Assembly (NCBI RefSeq): GCF_023897065.1
Contig: NZ_JAMHIV010000028.1
Span: forward strand, 1-64,000
Length of the DNA stretch: 64,000 nt
Source: Crossiella sp. SN42
Lineage (GTDB): Bacteria; Actinomycetota; Actinomycetes; Mycobacteriales; Pseudonocardiaceae
Reading direction: 5' to 3'
Under the pieces are notes generated by a model. The model ran no database searches, was not told where the DNA came from, and saw only the letters and a program-made list of their open reading frames with translations. How positions within the stretch are numbered: position 1 is the first letter of the stretch; each line of letters opens with the position of its first letter. A program made the position numbers and the translations under genes. Below are positions 41,512-49,152 of the stretch, one piece after another.

Positions 41512-42960
41512 ATGAACTTCGCGAAATCCCACTCCGACGTGCTCGTCATCGGCGCCGGACCGATCGGCCTGCTGCTGGCCGCCGAGCTGCGCCTGGGCGG
41601 CGCGTCCGTCACCTTGCTCGAACGGCTCGCCGAGCCCAGCACCTTCTCGAAGGCCTTCGGCATCGGCGGCCGCACCCTCGACCTGTTCGACCAGCGCGGA
41701 CTGCTGGACCACCTGCCCTCCGACGCGCACCGCTGGGGCGCGGGCCACTTCAGCGGCCTGCCAACCTGGCTGACCTACGACCGCCTGCCCACCGCGCACC
41801 CGTACGTGCTGCGGATCGCGCAGCACGAGACCGAACACCTGCTCGCCCGGCACGCCACCCGGCTCGGCGCCGACCTGCGCCGCGGCCACACGGTGACCGC
41901 GCTCGCCCAGGACGCCGACCGCGTTCAGGTCACTGTGGACAGTCCACAAGGGACATACACGGCGACCGCGGACTACCTCGTCGGCTGCGACGGCGGCCGC
42001 AGCACGGTCCGCAAGCTGGCCGGGATCGGCTTCCCCGGCAGCACCGGCGAGACCGCCAGCCTGCTCGGCGACGTGGTGCTCACCGAGGAACCACCGCGGA
42101 CCGGCATGACCCGCACCGACACCGGCATGATCTTCATCGGCCCGCTCGGCGACGGCCTGCACCGGGTGGTGCCCACGCTGTTCGACCAGCCGGGGCCCGA
42201 GCATGGCGAACCGACCCTGGAGGAGCTGCGGGCGGCCCTGCGTGCGGTGATCGGCACCGACCTCGGCGCGCACTCCCCGCGCTGGCTGTCCCGGTTCCGG
42301 GACAACAGCCGGATCGCCGAGACCTACCGCGCCGGCCGGGTGCTGCTGGCCGGCGATGCCGCGCACGTGCACGCGCCTTTCGGCGGCCAGGGCCTCAACC
42401 TGGGCTTCGGCGACGCGATGAACCTGGGCTGGAAACTGCTCGCCGCCCTGCGCGGCCGGACGGACCTGCTCGAGACCTACGAGCGGGAGCGCAGGCCGGC
42501 CGCCGAACGGGTGCTGACCAACACCAGGGCGCAGTTCGCGCTGGCCAGGCCGGGTGAGCAGGTCACCGCGCTGCGCGAGCTGCTGGACGGCCTGCTGGAC
42601 ATCCCTGAGGTCAACGACCGGCTGGCCGCGATCACCACCAGCACCACGCTGTCCTACGACCTGCCCGGCGCGCACCCGCTGACCGGCACCTTCCTCGCCG
42701 ACCTGCCGCTGGCCCTCGACGGCGAACCGGTCCGGCTGGCCGAGCTGCTCCGGCCCGGCAAGGGCCTGCTGCTCAACCTGAGCGAGCAGGAGTACCGGGC
42801 CGAGGGCGTGCCGGTGGTGTCGGCCAAGACCGGGAACCCGCCGGCCGCGGCGCTGCTGATCCGGCCGGACGGGCACATAGCGTGGGCCGCCGGTCCCGAA
42901 GGAGCCGACGGCCCAGCTGAGGCGGTGGAGCTGTGGTTCAGTCGTCCTGACCCTTGGTGA
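41512..42960 (+). CDS. FAD-dependent aromatic monooxygenase (PHBH/Rox-like)
   Basis: 482 residues of the class A flavoprotein monooxygenase family. Motifs in order: DVLVIGAGPIGLLLAAELRL (ADP-binding GxGxxG), the DG motif YLVGCDGGRSTVRK, and GDAAHVHAPFGGQGLNLGFGDA (the second FAD-ribose GD motif). A thioredoxin-like C-terminal part follows. The closest known types are rifampicin monooxygenases and polyketide hydroxylases. It hydroxylates an aromatic substrate with NADPH and O2. ATG 41512 is preceded by TCTGGGGAAC. It is divergent from ohrR. Its last 23 bases overlap the convergent desaturase gene. Confidence 0.9.
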   Translation: MNFAKSHSDVLVIGAGPIGLLLAAELRLGGASVTLLERLAEPSTFSKAFGIGGRTLDLFDQRGLLDHLPSDAHRWGAGHFSGLPTWLTYDRLPTAHPYVLRIAQHETEHLLARHATRLGADLRRGHTVTALAQDADRVQVTVDSPQGTYTATADYLVGCDGGRSTVRKLAGIGFPGSTGETASLLGDVVLTEEPPRTGMTRTDTGMIFIGPLGDGLHRVVPTLFDQPGPEHGEPTLEELRAALRAVIGTDLGAHSPRWLSRFRDNSRIAETYRAGRVLLAGDAAHVHAPFGGQGLNLGFGDAMNLGWKLLAALRGRTDLLETYERERRPAAERVLTNTRAQFALARPGEQVTALRELLDGLLDIPEVNDRLAAITTSTTLSYDLPGAHPLTGTFLADLPLALDGEPVRLAELLRPGKGLLLNLSEQEYRAEGVPVVSAKTGNPPAAALLIRPDGHIAWAAGPEGADGPAEAVELWFSRPDPW

Positions 42961-43894
42961 TCCGGGCCAGGCGGCGCGGGGTGGGCCAGCGAACCTGGGT
43001 GGCCCAGCCCAGCTTCTCGAAGATCCAGATCGTGCGGGCCGAGATGTCGAGCTGACCGCGCAGCACGCCGTGGCGAGCGCAGGTCGGGTCGGCGTGGTGC
43101 AGGTTGTGCCAGGACTCGCCGAAGCTCAGGATCGCCAGCGGCCAGAAGTTGGCCGCCTTGTCCTTGGACTTGAACGGGCGGTCGCCGATCATGTGGCAGA
43201 TCGAGTTCACCGACCAGGTCACGTGGTGCAGGAACGACACCCGGACGAACCCGGCCCAGAACAGCGCGGTCAGCGCGCCCCACCAGGACCAGGTGATCAG
43301 GCCACCGAGGATGCCGGGCAGGATGAAGCTGGCCGTGGTGATCGGCACCAGCAGCCGGTCGACCGCGCGGATGCTCTTGTCCGCCATCAGGTCCGGCGCG
43401 AACCGGTCCAGGTTGGTCTTCTCCCGCTCGAACATCCAGCCCATGTGCGCGTGCCAGAAGCCCTTGGCCAGGGCCAGCGGCGAGTCACCGTAGAGCCACG
43501 GCGAGTGCGGGTCGCCCTCCTTGTCGGAGAAGGCGTGGTGGCGGCGGTGGTCGGCCACCCAGTCGGTGGGCGAGCCCTGCACGGCCATGGTGCCCGCGAC
43601 CGCGAGCGCCACCCGCAGCGGCTTGTTGGCCCGGAAGGAACCGTGGGTGAACAGCCGGTGGAAGCCGACCGTGACGCCGAGGCCGCTGATCGCGTAGAAC
43701 CCGAGCGCCAGACCGATGTCCAGCCAGCTCAGGCCCCAGCCCCAGGCCAGCGGGACCGCGGCGATGAGAGCGAGGAAGGGAAGGATGACGAAGATCTTGA
43801 CGCCCAGGTAGGAGGCAGCTGAGCGTTCACCGTCGAACATCGGCTTGGGCGCACTGGGCTGCACCGGGGATTCAAGAGTTGCTGTCACAACCAT
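42938..43894 (-). CDS. Acyl-CoA delta-9 fatty acid desaturase
   Basis: 318 residues, integral membrane di-iron desaturase. All three His boxes are present: HRLFTH, HRRHH (in DWVADHRRHHAF) and HNLHH (in SWHNLHHAD), with two pairs of membrane helices between and around them. It introduces a cis double bond into long-chain acyl-CoA, adjusting membrane fluidity or supplying oleate-type lipids. The electron donor is not encoded here. ATG 43894 is used. The 3' end overlaps the flavin monooxygenase gene by 23 bases on the opposite strand. The 156 bases to the next start hold a leaderless promoter for the divergent oxidoreductase. Confidence 0.93.
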   Translation of the reverse strand: MVVTATLESPVQPSAPKPMFDGERSAASYLGVKIFVILPFLALIAAVPLAWGWGLSWLDIGLALGFYAISGLGVTVGFHRLFTHGSFRANKPLRVALAVAGTMAVQGSPTDWVADHRRHHAFSDKEGDPHSPWLYGDSPLALAKGFWHAHMGWMFEREKTNLDRFAPDLMADKSIRAVDRLLVPITTASFILPGILGGLITWSWWGALTALFWAGFVRVSFLHHVTWSVNSICHMIGDRPFKSKDKAANFWPLAILSFGESWHNLHHADPTCARHGVLRGQLDISARTIWIFEKLGWATQVRWPTPRRLARITKGQDD

Positions 43895-44038
43895 GACGCT
43901 AGGTCGGGATTTTGGGCAAAGCCAGGGCTGGGGCCAAAGAGGGGAGGTAACTCCCCCATGAAAGAAAACCTGCCCCTACCACCGACCGTGTTTCCGCGCG
44001 CGCGGGCGCGGGCACGCGTGGGCTCCTAGGACACGACC

Positions 44039-44044
44039 TAGGCT
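44039..44044 (+). promoter_or_regulatory. -10 element TAGGCT of a leaderless promoter
   Basis: TAGGCT ends 6 bases before ATG 44051, so transcription should begin at or next to the start codon, consistent with the absence of a Shine-Dalgarno site. The hexamer CCTAGG occurs twice around it. Confidence 0.6.
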
Positions 44045-44050
44045 GATCCC

Positions 44051-45106
44051 ATGACTGTGCGCGCGGCTTTGGTGGGTTACGGGCTGGGTGGCTCGGCCTT
44101 CCACGCCCCCTTCCTGGACAGCACCCCCGGCCTGCGGCTGGCCGCGGTGGTCACCGGCAACCCGCAGCGGCAGCAGGCGGTGCGCGAGCGCTATCCGGAC
44201 ACCGAGATCATCCGCAGCCTGGATGACCTGCTGGTACGCCACGACGAGTTCGACCTGGCGGTCATTTCCACACCGAACCGGGAGCACTACGCCAACGCCT
44301 CGGCCGCGCTCCGGCACGGGCTGCCGGTGGTGGTGGACAAGCCGTTCTCGGCCACCGCGGCCGACGCCGCCGCGCTGGCCGACCTGGCCGCGAGCCGCGG
44401 ACTGCTGGCCGCGCCGTTCCACAACCGCCGCTACGACGGGGATTTCCTTACCGTGCGGCGAATTCTCGCTGAGGGAGCAATCGGAAATCCGACCCGCTTC
44501 GAATCCCGGTTCGAACGCTGGCGGCCCGATCCCAGCACCAACTGGAAAGCCTGGAAGGAAAGTGCCGACCCGGCCGACGCCGGCGGCATCACGCACGACC
44601 TGGGCAGCCACCTGATCGACCAGGCGGTGGCGCTGTTCGGGCGGCCGGTCCAGGTCTACGCCGAGATCGGCGTGCGCCGGGCCGGCGCGGTCGCCGACGA
44701 CGACGCCTTCCTCGCCCTCACCCACCACGGCGGGGTGCGCTCCCAGCTGTGGATGAGCGCGCTGGCCGCCGACCTGGGCCCGCGGTTTCGGGTGCTCGGC
44801 GACGCAGGCGCGTATGTCAAGCACGGCATGGACCCGCAGGAGGAGCTGCTCAAACAGGGCGCGACCCCGGGCGGTCCGGGCTGGGGCGAGGAGCCGGAGG
44901 AGGCCTGGGGCCGGGTGGGCTCGGTCGGCGACTTCCAGCCGGTGCGCACCGAGCCCGGCGGGTACCAGCACTACTACGCGGGCATCGTGAAGGCGCTCAC
45001 CGAGGGCGCGCCGCCGCCGGTGAGCGCGCTGGACGGGGTGACCACGGCGGAGATCATCGAGGCCGCCTACGCGTCCAGCCGGTCCGGCCAGGTGATCGAG
45101 GTCTAG
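44051..45106 (+). CDS. Gfo/Idh/MocA-family oxidoreductase
   Basis: 351 residues. The N-terminal Rossmann domain starts RAALVGYGLGGSAFHAPFLD and continues to VVISTPNREHY-like sequence; VVVDKPFSATAADA carries the catalytic Lys of the (E/D)KP motif. The C-terminal dimerisation beta-sheet contains GGITHDLGSHLIDQAVALFG with a conserved Asp and His. These enzymes oxidise or reduce sugars, inositols or related polyols with NAD(P). The substrate is not predictable. It has a leaderless start (TAGGCT 6 bases upstream). Its last 4 bases overlap the convergent MocR gene. Confidence 0.9.
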   Translation: MTVRAALVGYGLGGSAFHAPFLDSTPGLRLAAVVTGNPQRQQAVRERYPDTEIIRSLDDLLVRHDEFDLAVISTPNREHYANASAALRHGLPVVVDKPFSATAADAAALADLAASRGLLAAPFHNRRYDGDFLTVRRILAEGAIGNPTRFESRFERWRPDPSTNWKAWKESADPADAGGITHDLGSHLIDQAVALFGRPVQVYAEIGVRRAGAVADDDAFLALTHHGGVRSQLWMSALAADLGPRFRVLGDAGAYVKHGMDPQEELLKQGATPGGPGWGEEPEEAWGRVGSVGDFQPVRTEPGGYQHYYAGIVKALTEGAPPPVSALDGVTTAEIIEAAYASSRSGQVIEV

Positions 45107-46458
45107 CTCCCGCGCAGGAGCTTGTTGAGGGCTTCCACCGAGCGGCGGGCCTGGGCGGCCGGGACCCGGCTGTAGGCCAGCACCAGGCCCGTTCGCCTCG
45201 GCTCGCCGTGCCAGTACGGCTCCAGGCCCTCCAGCGCGATCCCGCGCCGGGCGCCCCTGGCGACCAGTTCCCGTTCCAGGTCAAGGCCTTCCGGCAGCTC
45301 CAGCACCGCGTGCAGACCGGCGGAGATGCCGGTCAGGCCCGCGCCGACGGGCAGGTCGGCCAGGGTGGTCACCAGGTGTTCGCGGCGGCGGCGGTAGGCG
45401 GTGCGGGTGCGCCGGATGTGCGCGTCGAACCGGCCGCTGGTGATCAGCTCGGCCAGCGCGAGCTGGTCCAGCGCGGGCACGGTCTGGTTGGTCAGCACGT
45501 CCACCACCGGGTCGACCAGCCGGGCGGGCAGCGCCAGCCAGCCCAGCCGCATGCCGGGGGCGAGCAGCTTCGAGGTGGTGCCGCCGTAGATCACCCTGGA
45601 CGGGTCCAGCTCGTGCAGCGCGCCCACCGGCTGCCGGTCGAACCGGTACTCGCCGTCGTAGTCGTCCTCCACCACGTACCCGTCCACCCGCCGGGCCCAG
45701 TCCACGATCTGCTTGCGCCGCAACGGACTCAGCGTGTAGCCCAGCGGGTACTGGTGCGCGGGGGTGACCAGCGCGGCGCGGCCGGTCAGCGCGCCCACCG
45801 TCAGGCCCTCGCCGTCCACCGGGGTCGGCCGGATGCCCATGCCGGTCTTGGTCACCACGTCCCGGTGCCGGTACAGGCAGGGCTCCTCCATGTGCAGTTC
45901 GCCGATGCCGAGCTGCTGGAAGGTCTCGCACAGCACCCGCAGCGCCGGGGAGAAGCCGCTGAAGACCACGATCCGCTCCGGCGGGCAGAGCACCTTGCGC
46001 GCGCGGGCCAGGTATCCGGCCAGCGCGGTGCGCAGCTCGATCCGGCCGCGCTGGTCGCCGTAGCGGAAGACCTCCGCGGGCGCGCTGCGCAGCACCGTGC
46101 GCAGCGCGGCCAGCCAGGCGGCGCCGGGGAACAGCGAGGTGTCCGGCTCGCCTGGCCGGAAGTCCCAGCGCGGGCCCTGCTCGGCGGGCCGGTGCGCGGT
46201 CGGCGGGTCCAGGGCGGGGGCGGCGGCCACCACGGTCGGCGCGCCCTGGCGGCTGCGCAGCCAGCCCTCGGCGGTGAGCTGCGCGTACGCCTCCACCACG
46301 GTGCCCCTGGCCACGCCGAGCTGGGCGGCCAGCACCCTGGTGGAGGGCAGCGGGTCGCCGGGGCGCAGCCTGCCGTCCCTGATCGCCGCGCGCAGCGCCC
46401 GGCCGATGGCGATGTGCCGGGTCAGCCCGGGTTCCAGGTCCAGATGGAGCTCGGCCAC
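45103..46458 (-). CDS. MocR-type (GntR plus aminotransferase-fold) transcriptional regulator
   Basis: 451 residues. The N-terminal GntR winged helix is RALRAAIRDGRLRPGDPLPS with TRVLAAQLGVARGTVVEAYAQL (about 18-75). A fold-type I aminotransferase domain follows, with YGGTTSKLLAPGMRLGW containing the PLP lysine and VVEDDYDGEYRF upstream. Such proteins sense PLP or amino compounds and regulate divergent genes. The GTG start at 46458 lies in the first of three operator-like repeats. The divergent AhpD/PEP-mutase operon begins 65 bases away and is the probable target. Confidence 0.9.
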   Translation of the reverse strand: MAELHLDLEPGLTRHIAIGRALRAAIRDGRLRPGDPLPSTRVLAAQLGVARGTVVEAYAQLTAEGWLRSRQGAPTVVAAAPALDPPTAHRPAEQGPRWDFRPGEPDTSLFPGAAWLAALRTVLRSAPAEVFRYGDQRGRIELRTALAGYLARARKVLCPPERIVVFSGFSPALRVLCETFQQLGIGELHMEEPCLYRHRDVVTKTGMGIRPTPVDGEGLTVGALTGRAALVTPAHQYPLGYTLSPLRRKQIVDWARRVDGYVVEDDYDGEYRFDRQPVGALHELDPSRVIYGGTTSKLLAPGMRLGWLALPARLVDPVVDVLTNQTVPALDQLALAELITSGRFDAHIRRTRTAYRRRREHLVTTLADLPVGAGLTGISAGLHAVLELPEGLDLERELVARGARRGIALEGLEPYWHGEPRRTGLVLAYSRVPAAQARRSVEALNKLLRGS

Positions 46459-46503
46459 TGGTCCAGATTACTTGCCGTTCACTGGTCCAGTTTTGTGGAC
46501 CAG
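46456..46503. promoter_or_regulatory. MocR-type operator array: two direct and one inverted repeat
   Basis: CACTGGTCCAG occurs at 46456-46466 and 46480-46490 as direct repeats 24 bases apart. The inverted partner TGGACCAG is at 46496-46503. This mixed direct and inverted geometry is known for MocR/PdxR operators. The first copy covers the GTG start of the regulator gene. The last lies just upstream of the TAGGCT box (46511-46516), which ends 6 bases before the GTG of the divergent operon. Confidence 0.75.
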
Positions 46504-46522
46504 TTCCACTTAGGCTGGTCTC

Positions 46523-46987
46523 GTGAGCAACAACAGAGCACTCTTCGGGAAGTCCTGGCCGGATGGCTACAAGGCCATGCTGGCCTTCAACCAGGCCGTG
46601 GCCGACTCCGGCCTGGACAAGACCATCGGCGAGCTGATCAAGATCCGCGCCTCGCAGCTCAACGGCTGCGCCTTCTGCCTGGACATGCACATCAGGGACG
46701 CGGCCGCGATGGGCGAGACCCAGCAGCGACTCGGCCTGGTGGCCGCCTGGCGGGAGGCCGCCGGCGTGTTCACCGAGGCCGAGCGGGCCGCGCTGGCGCT
46801 GACCGAGGCGGTCACCGGCATCAACAACCACGCCGGGGTGCCCCAGGAGGTCTACGCCGAGGCACTGCGGGTCTTCGGCGAGGAGACCCTGGCCAAGGTG
46901 GTGTACGCGATCGTGGTGATCAACGCCTGGAACATGCTCAACGTGACCCAGGAGCTGCCGTTCAAGGTGGAGCGCCCGCATGCGTGA
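46523..46987 (+). CDS. Carboxymuconolactone decarboxylase/AhpD-like protein
   Basis: 154 residues of the CMD family. It has the AhpD-type redox motif NGCAFCLDMH (CxxC with His two residues on) between helices, as in alkylhydroperoxidase D-like proteins, so a thiol peroxidase or disulfide reductase role is likelier than lactone decarboxylation. GTG 46523 lies 6 bases after a TAGGCT box, indicating leaderless transcription. Its 3' end overlaps the PEP-mutase-like gene by 8 bases. Control by the divergent MocR regulator is inferred from the operator array. Confidence 0.88.
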   Translation: MSNNRALFGKSWPDGYKAMLAFNQAVADSGLDKTIGELIKIRASQLNGCAFCLDMHIRDAAAMGETQQRLGLVAAWREAAGVFTEAERAALALTEAVTGINNHAGVPQEVYAEALRVFGEETLAKVVYAIVVINAWNMLNVTQELPFKVERPHA

Positions 46988-47735
46988 CCTCACCGCGCAG
47001 GCCGCGCTGCTGAAGTCGCTGCACGTGCCGGGGAAACCGCTGGTGCTGGCCAACTCCTGGGACGCGGCCACCGCGCGGCTGGTCGAGGGCCTGGGTTTCC
47101 CGGTGGTCGCCACCTCGAGCTACGCGGTGGCCGCGGCCGCCGGCTACCCGGATGACAACTCGATGCCGCCCGCGGTCGCCTTCGCCGGGGTGGCCGCGAT
47201 CGCGGCTGCCACCACCGCGCCGGTGACCGCGGACCTGGAGGCGGGCTACGGCCTCTCCGCCGCGGAGTTCACCTCGGCGCTGTTCGAGGCGGGCGCGGTC
47301 GGCTGCAACCTGGAGGACGGCGACCACCGCGGCGGGCTCAGGCCGCTGGCCGAGCAGGTGGAGTGGCTGACCGCGGTCAAGTCCGCCGACCGGCCGTTCG
47401 TGCTGAACGCGCGGATCGACTGCTTCATCCGGGATTCCGTTGCCCCGCAGGACAAACTGGCCGAGGGGATCGAACGCGGCCGGGCCTACCTGGCCGCGGG
47501 CGCGGACTGCGTGTACCCGATCGGCCTGCGGGATCCCGCGCAGATCAAGGAGTTCACCTCGGCGGTGCCCGGCCCGGTGAACGTGCACTACTACTTCGAC
47601 GGCCCGTCCGTGCCGGAGCTGGCCGCGCTCGGCGTGGCCCGGATCTCCCTGGGCGCTGGGCTGTTCGCGGTGGCTCAGCGGGCCATCAAGGACGCGGTCG
47701 CGACCCTGGGTGACCACGCGTCCACTGTGGACTGA
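46980..47735 (+). CDS. Isocitrate lyase/PEP mutase superfamily enzyme
   Basis: 251 residues forming the TIM barrel of the ICL/PEPM superfamily. Motifs include LVLANSWDAATARLVEGLGF, PVTADLEAGYG, VGCNLEDGD and FVLNARIDCF. The classical ICL KKCGH loop is missing, which places it with PEP mutase, oxaloacetate decarboxylase or 2-methylisocitrate lyase-like proteins. The reaction is C-C or P-C bond making or breaking on an alpha-keto acid; the substrate is unknown. It overlaps the AhpD-like gene by 8 bases. The stop codon directly follows a copy of the dispersed palindrome (47720-47732). Confidence 0.85.
   Translation: MRDLTAQAALLKSLHVPGKPLVLANSWDAATARLVEGLGFPVVATSSYAVAAAAGYPDDNSMPPAVAFAGVAAIAAATTAPVTADLEAGYGLSAAEFTSALFEAGAVGCNLEDGDHRGGLRPLAEQVEWLTAVKSADRPFVLNARIDCFIRDSVAPQDKLAEGIERGRAYLAAGADCVYPIGLRDPAQIKEFTSAVPGPVNVHYYFDGPSVPELAALGVARISLGAGLFAVAQRAIKDAVATLGDHASTVD
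47720..47732. repeat. Dispersed palindrome GTCCACTGTGGAC, copy 4
   Basis: Forms the last codons of the PEP-mutase-like gene (S-T-V-D before the TGA). Confidence 0.7.
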
Positions 47736-47808
47736 AGTCGAAGCACGATCCGGTGGTCCCGCCGGGGAAGCGGCGTTTCGCCACCCCCGGCGCGGCACCA
47801 TCGAAGGC

Positions 47809-48198
47809 ATGCCCCTCCCCACCCTCCTGCCCCTGCTGGCCGCCACCGGCCTGCTGGTCCCCGGACTGCTCACCCCGCCGCCGCAGAGCTCGCTCACGCT
47901 GACCCTGGAGCACGCCGAGACCGCGAACGCGCTGGACGAGGTCACGCTGACCTGCGACCCGGACGAGGGCACGCACCCCACGCCGGGGCTCGCCTGCGCC
48001 GACCTGGCCAGGGCCGGTGGCGACGTGCGCAAGGTCGGCGACACCGAGACCGCCTGCACCGACCACATCGAGAGCCCGAAGAAGGCCACCGCGCGCGGAC
48101 ACTGGCAGGGCCGTCCGGTGAACGAAGAGGTCTTCTTCGGCAATCCCTGTGAGTTCGCGACCCGCGCGGGACACGTGTTCCGCATCAACGGAGAGTGA
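47809..48198 (+). CDS. SSI-like secreted protease inhibitor 1
   Basis: 129 residues. A short signal peptide (LLPLLAATGLLVPGLL) precedes a Streptomyces subtilisin inhibitor fold: LTLTLEHAE, EVTLTCDPDEGTHP, LACADLARAGGDV and GHWQGRPVNEEVFFGNPC. All four cysteines of the two SSI disulfides are present. The reactive loop after the third cysteine (CTDHIESP) is one residue longer than usual and acidic, so the target protease may differ from subtilisin. The chosen ATG is 47809. It is the first of two tandem SSI-like genes, and secreted proteases are encoded at 24.8 and 51.7 kb. Confidence 0.85.
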   Translation: MPLPTLLPLLAATGLLVPGLLTPPPQSSLTLTLEHAETANALDEVTLTCDPDEGTHPTPGLACADLARAGGDVRKVGDTETACTDHIESPKKATARGHWQGRPVNEEVFFGNPCEFATRAGHVFRINGE

Positions 48199-48287
48199 AC
48201 ATCCACGACCGGGTGTCACGCGATCCGGCGGACCCGGCAGTGCAGACCTCGGCGGCCGCGCGCGAGTCCGGTAGACCGGTTCGCACT

Positions 48288-48725
48288 ATGCGTACCTCAC
48301 ACCTACTCGCCAGCACGGCGCTGACCGCAGCCGCGCTGTTCGCGATGACCCCCGCCGCCACCGCGGCGACCAACTCCGGTCTGGACGTCACGGCGATGAC
48401 GCTGTCGGTGGCCTACGGCGAGCAGGACTCCCTGCTGCCGGACGAGACCGCGGTCCTGGGCTGCAACCCGGCGCTCGGCACGCACCCGAGCCCGACCCGC
48501 GCCTGCCGTTCCCTGGCCCGCGCGCACGGCGACATCGCCAAGCTCGCCCCGAAGGACGGCTACGCCTGCACGCTCGACTACCACCCGCGCACGGTGACCG
48601 CCAAGGGCACCTACCGCGGCAAGGAGCTGAGCTGGCAGGGCAAGTTCCCCAACAGCTGCACCATGCTCGCCGAGACCGGTGACCTGTTCACCTTCGCCGG
48701 CGGCCAGGACCTGCCGCTGCCGTAA
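48288..48725 (+). CDS. SSI-like secreted protease inhibitor 2
   Basis: 145 residues. The signal peptide is HLLASTALTAAALFAMTPAATA. The SSI fold shows MTLSVAYGEQ, AVLGCNPALGTHP, RACRSLARAHGDI and LSWQGKFPNSC, again with four cysteines. The reactive loop CTLDYHP aligns with the classical CPMVYDP of SSI, giving Leu as inferred P1 and Asp as P1'. A hydrophobic P1 suits subtilisin- or chymotrypsin-like proteases. ATG 48288 begins 89 bases after the first inhibitor's stop. The two copies differ strongly in the reactive loop, suggesting different targets. Confidence 0.85.
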   Translation: MRTSHLLASTALTAAALFAMTPAATAATNSGLDVTAMTLSVAYGEQDSLLPDETAVLGCNPALGTHPSPTRACRSLARAHGDIAKLAPKDGYACTLDYHPRTVTAKGTYRGKELSWQGKFPNSCTMLAETGDLFTFAGGQDLPLP

Positions 48726-48778
48726 CCCGCACACCCGCCCGTTCGCACGGGCGCTCAGGAGCTAACGCGCGCGCGGGC

Positions 48779-48897
48779 GGCTCACCTGTACTGCGAGCAG
48801 GTGAGCCGCTCGCACCTGTGTCCGGCCCCTGCTGCCGGACACACATCCTCCGGCCCCTGCTGCCGGAGGAAGTTGGACGGGGCGCCCCGATCGCCCC
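48779..48897 (+). other. Four consecutive stem-loops after the SSI-like genes
   Basis: Within the gene-free stretch 48726-48986: stem 48779-48788 with 48798-48807 (10 bp); 48817-48826 with 48834-48843 (10 bp); 48846-48854 with 48862-48870 (9 bp); 48879-48884 with 48892-48897 (6 bp). The second and third share the same loop and inner stem (CCGGCCCCTGCTGCCGG), spaced 28 bases apart, as if one had been duplicated. No T-run follows. They may terminate or protect the inhibitor mRNA, or be a small RNA. Confidence 0.7.
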
Positions 48898-48986
48898 GCA
48901 CTTCACAATCAATCATCCCGTGCTGAAGCGTTGGTGTGAGCGGTCTGAGAAAAAGCTGTGAACCCGGCATCGGTTCGTTATGCAGG

Positions 48987-49152
48987 TAGGTCGGGCGTGG
49001 TGAATCTTGTGCGTGAGCGCCGGAGTCCAGGTCGTTCCTGGCGGTGCCGCCGGGGCGGCCTCGTACCGGTGTTGTACGTGGCCGTGCCGGCGGTGCCGCC
49101 AGGGGCGGGCTGGGCCCGGCGATCGCGTACAAGATTCACCACGCCCGACCTA
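48987..49152. mobile_element. MITE-like palindromic element flanked by TA (IS630/mariner-type signature)
   Basis: The 166 bases form one imperfect palindrome centred near 49070. The outer arms (48987-49010 with 49129-49152) are perfect over 24 bases, starting TAGGTCGGGC and ending GCCCGACCTA. Inner segments CCTGGCGG/CCGCCAGG (49037-49044, 49096-49103) and CGTAC/GTACG (49062-49066, 49074-49078) pair on the same centre. TA at both ends fits the TA target duplication of IS630/Tc1-mariner insertions. No transposase gene is inside, so it would be a non-autonomous element. It runs into the end of the GH95-like gene and provides its stop codon. Confidence 0.75.
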
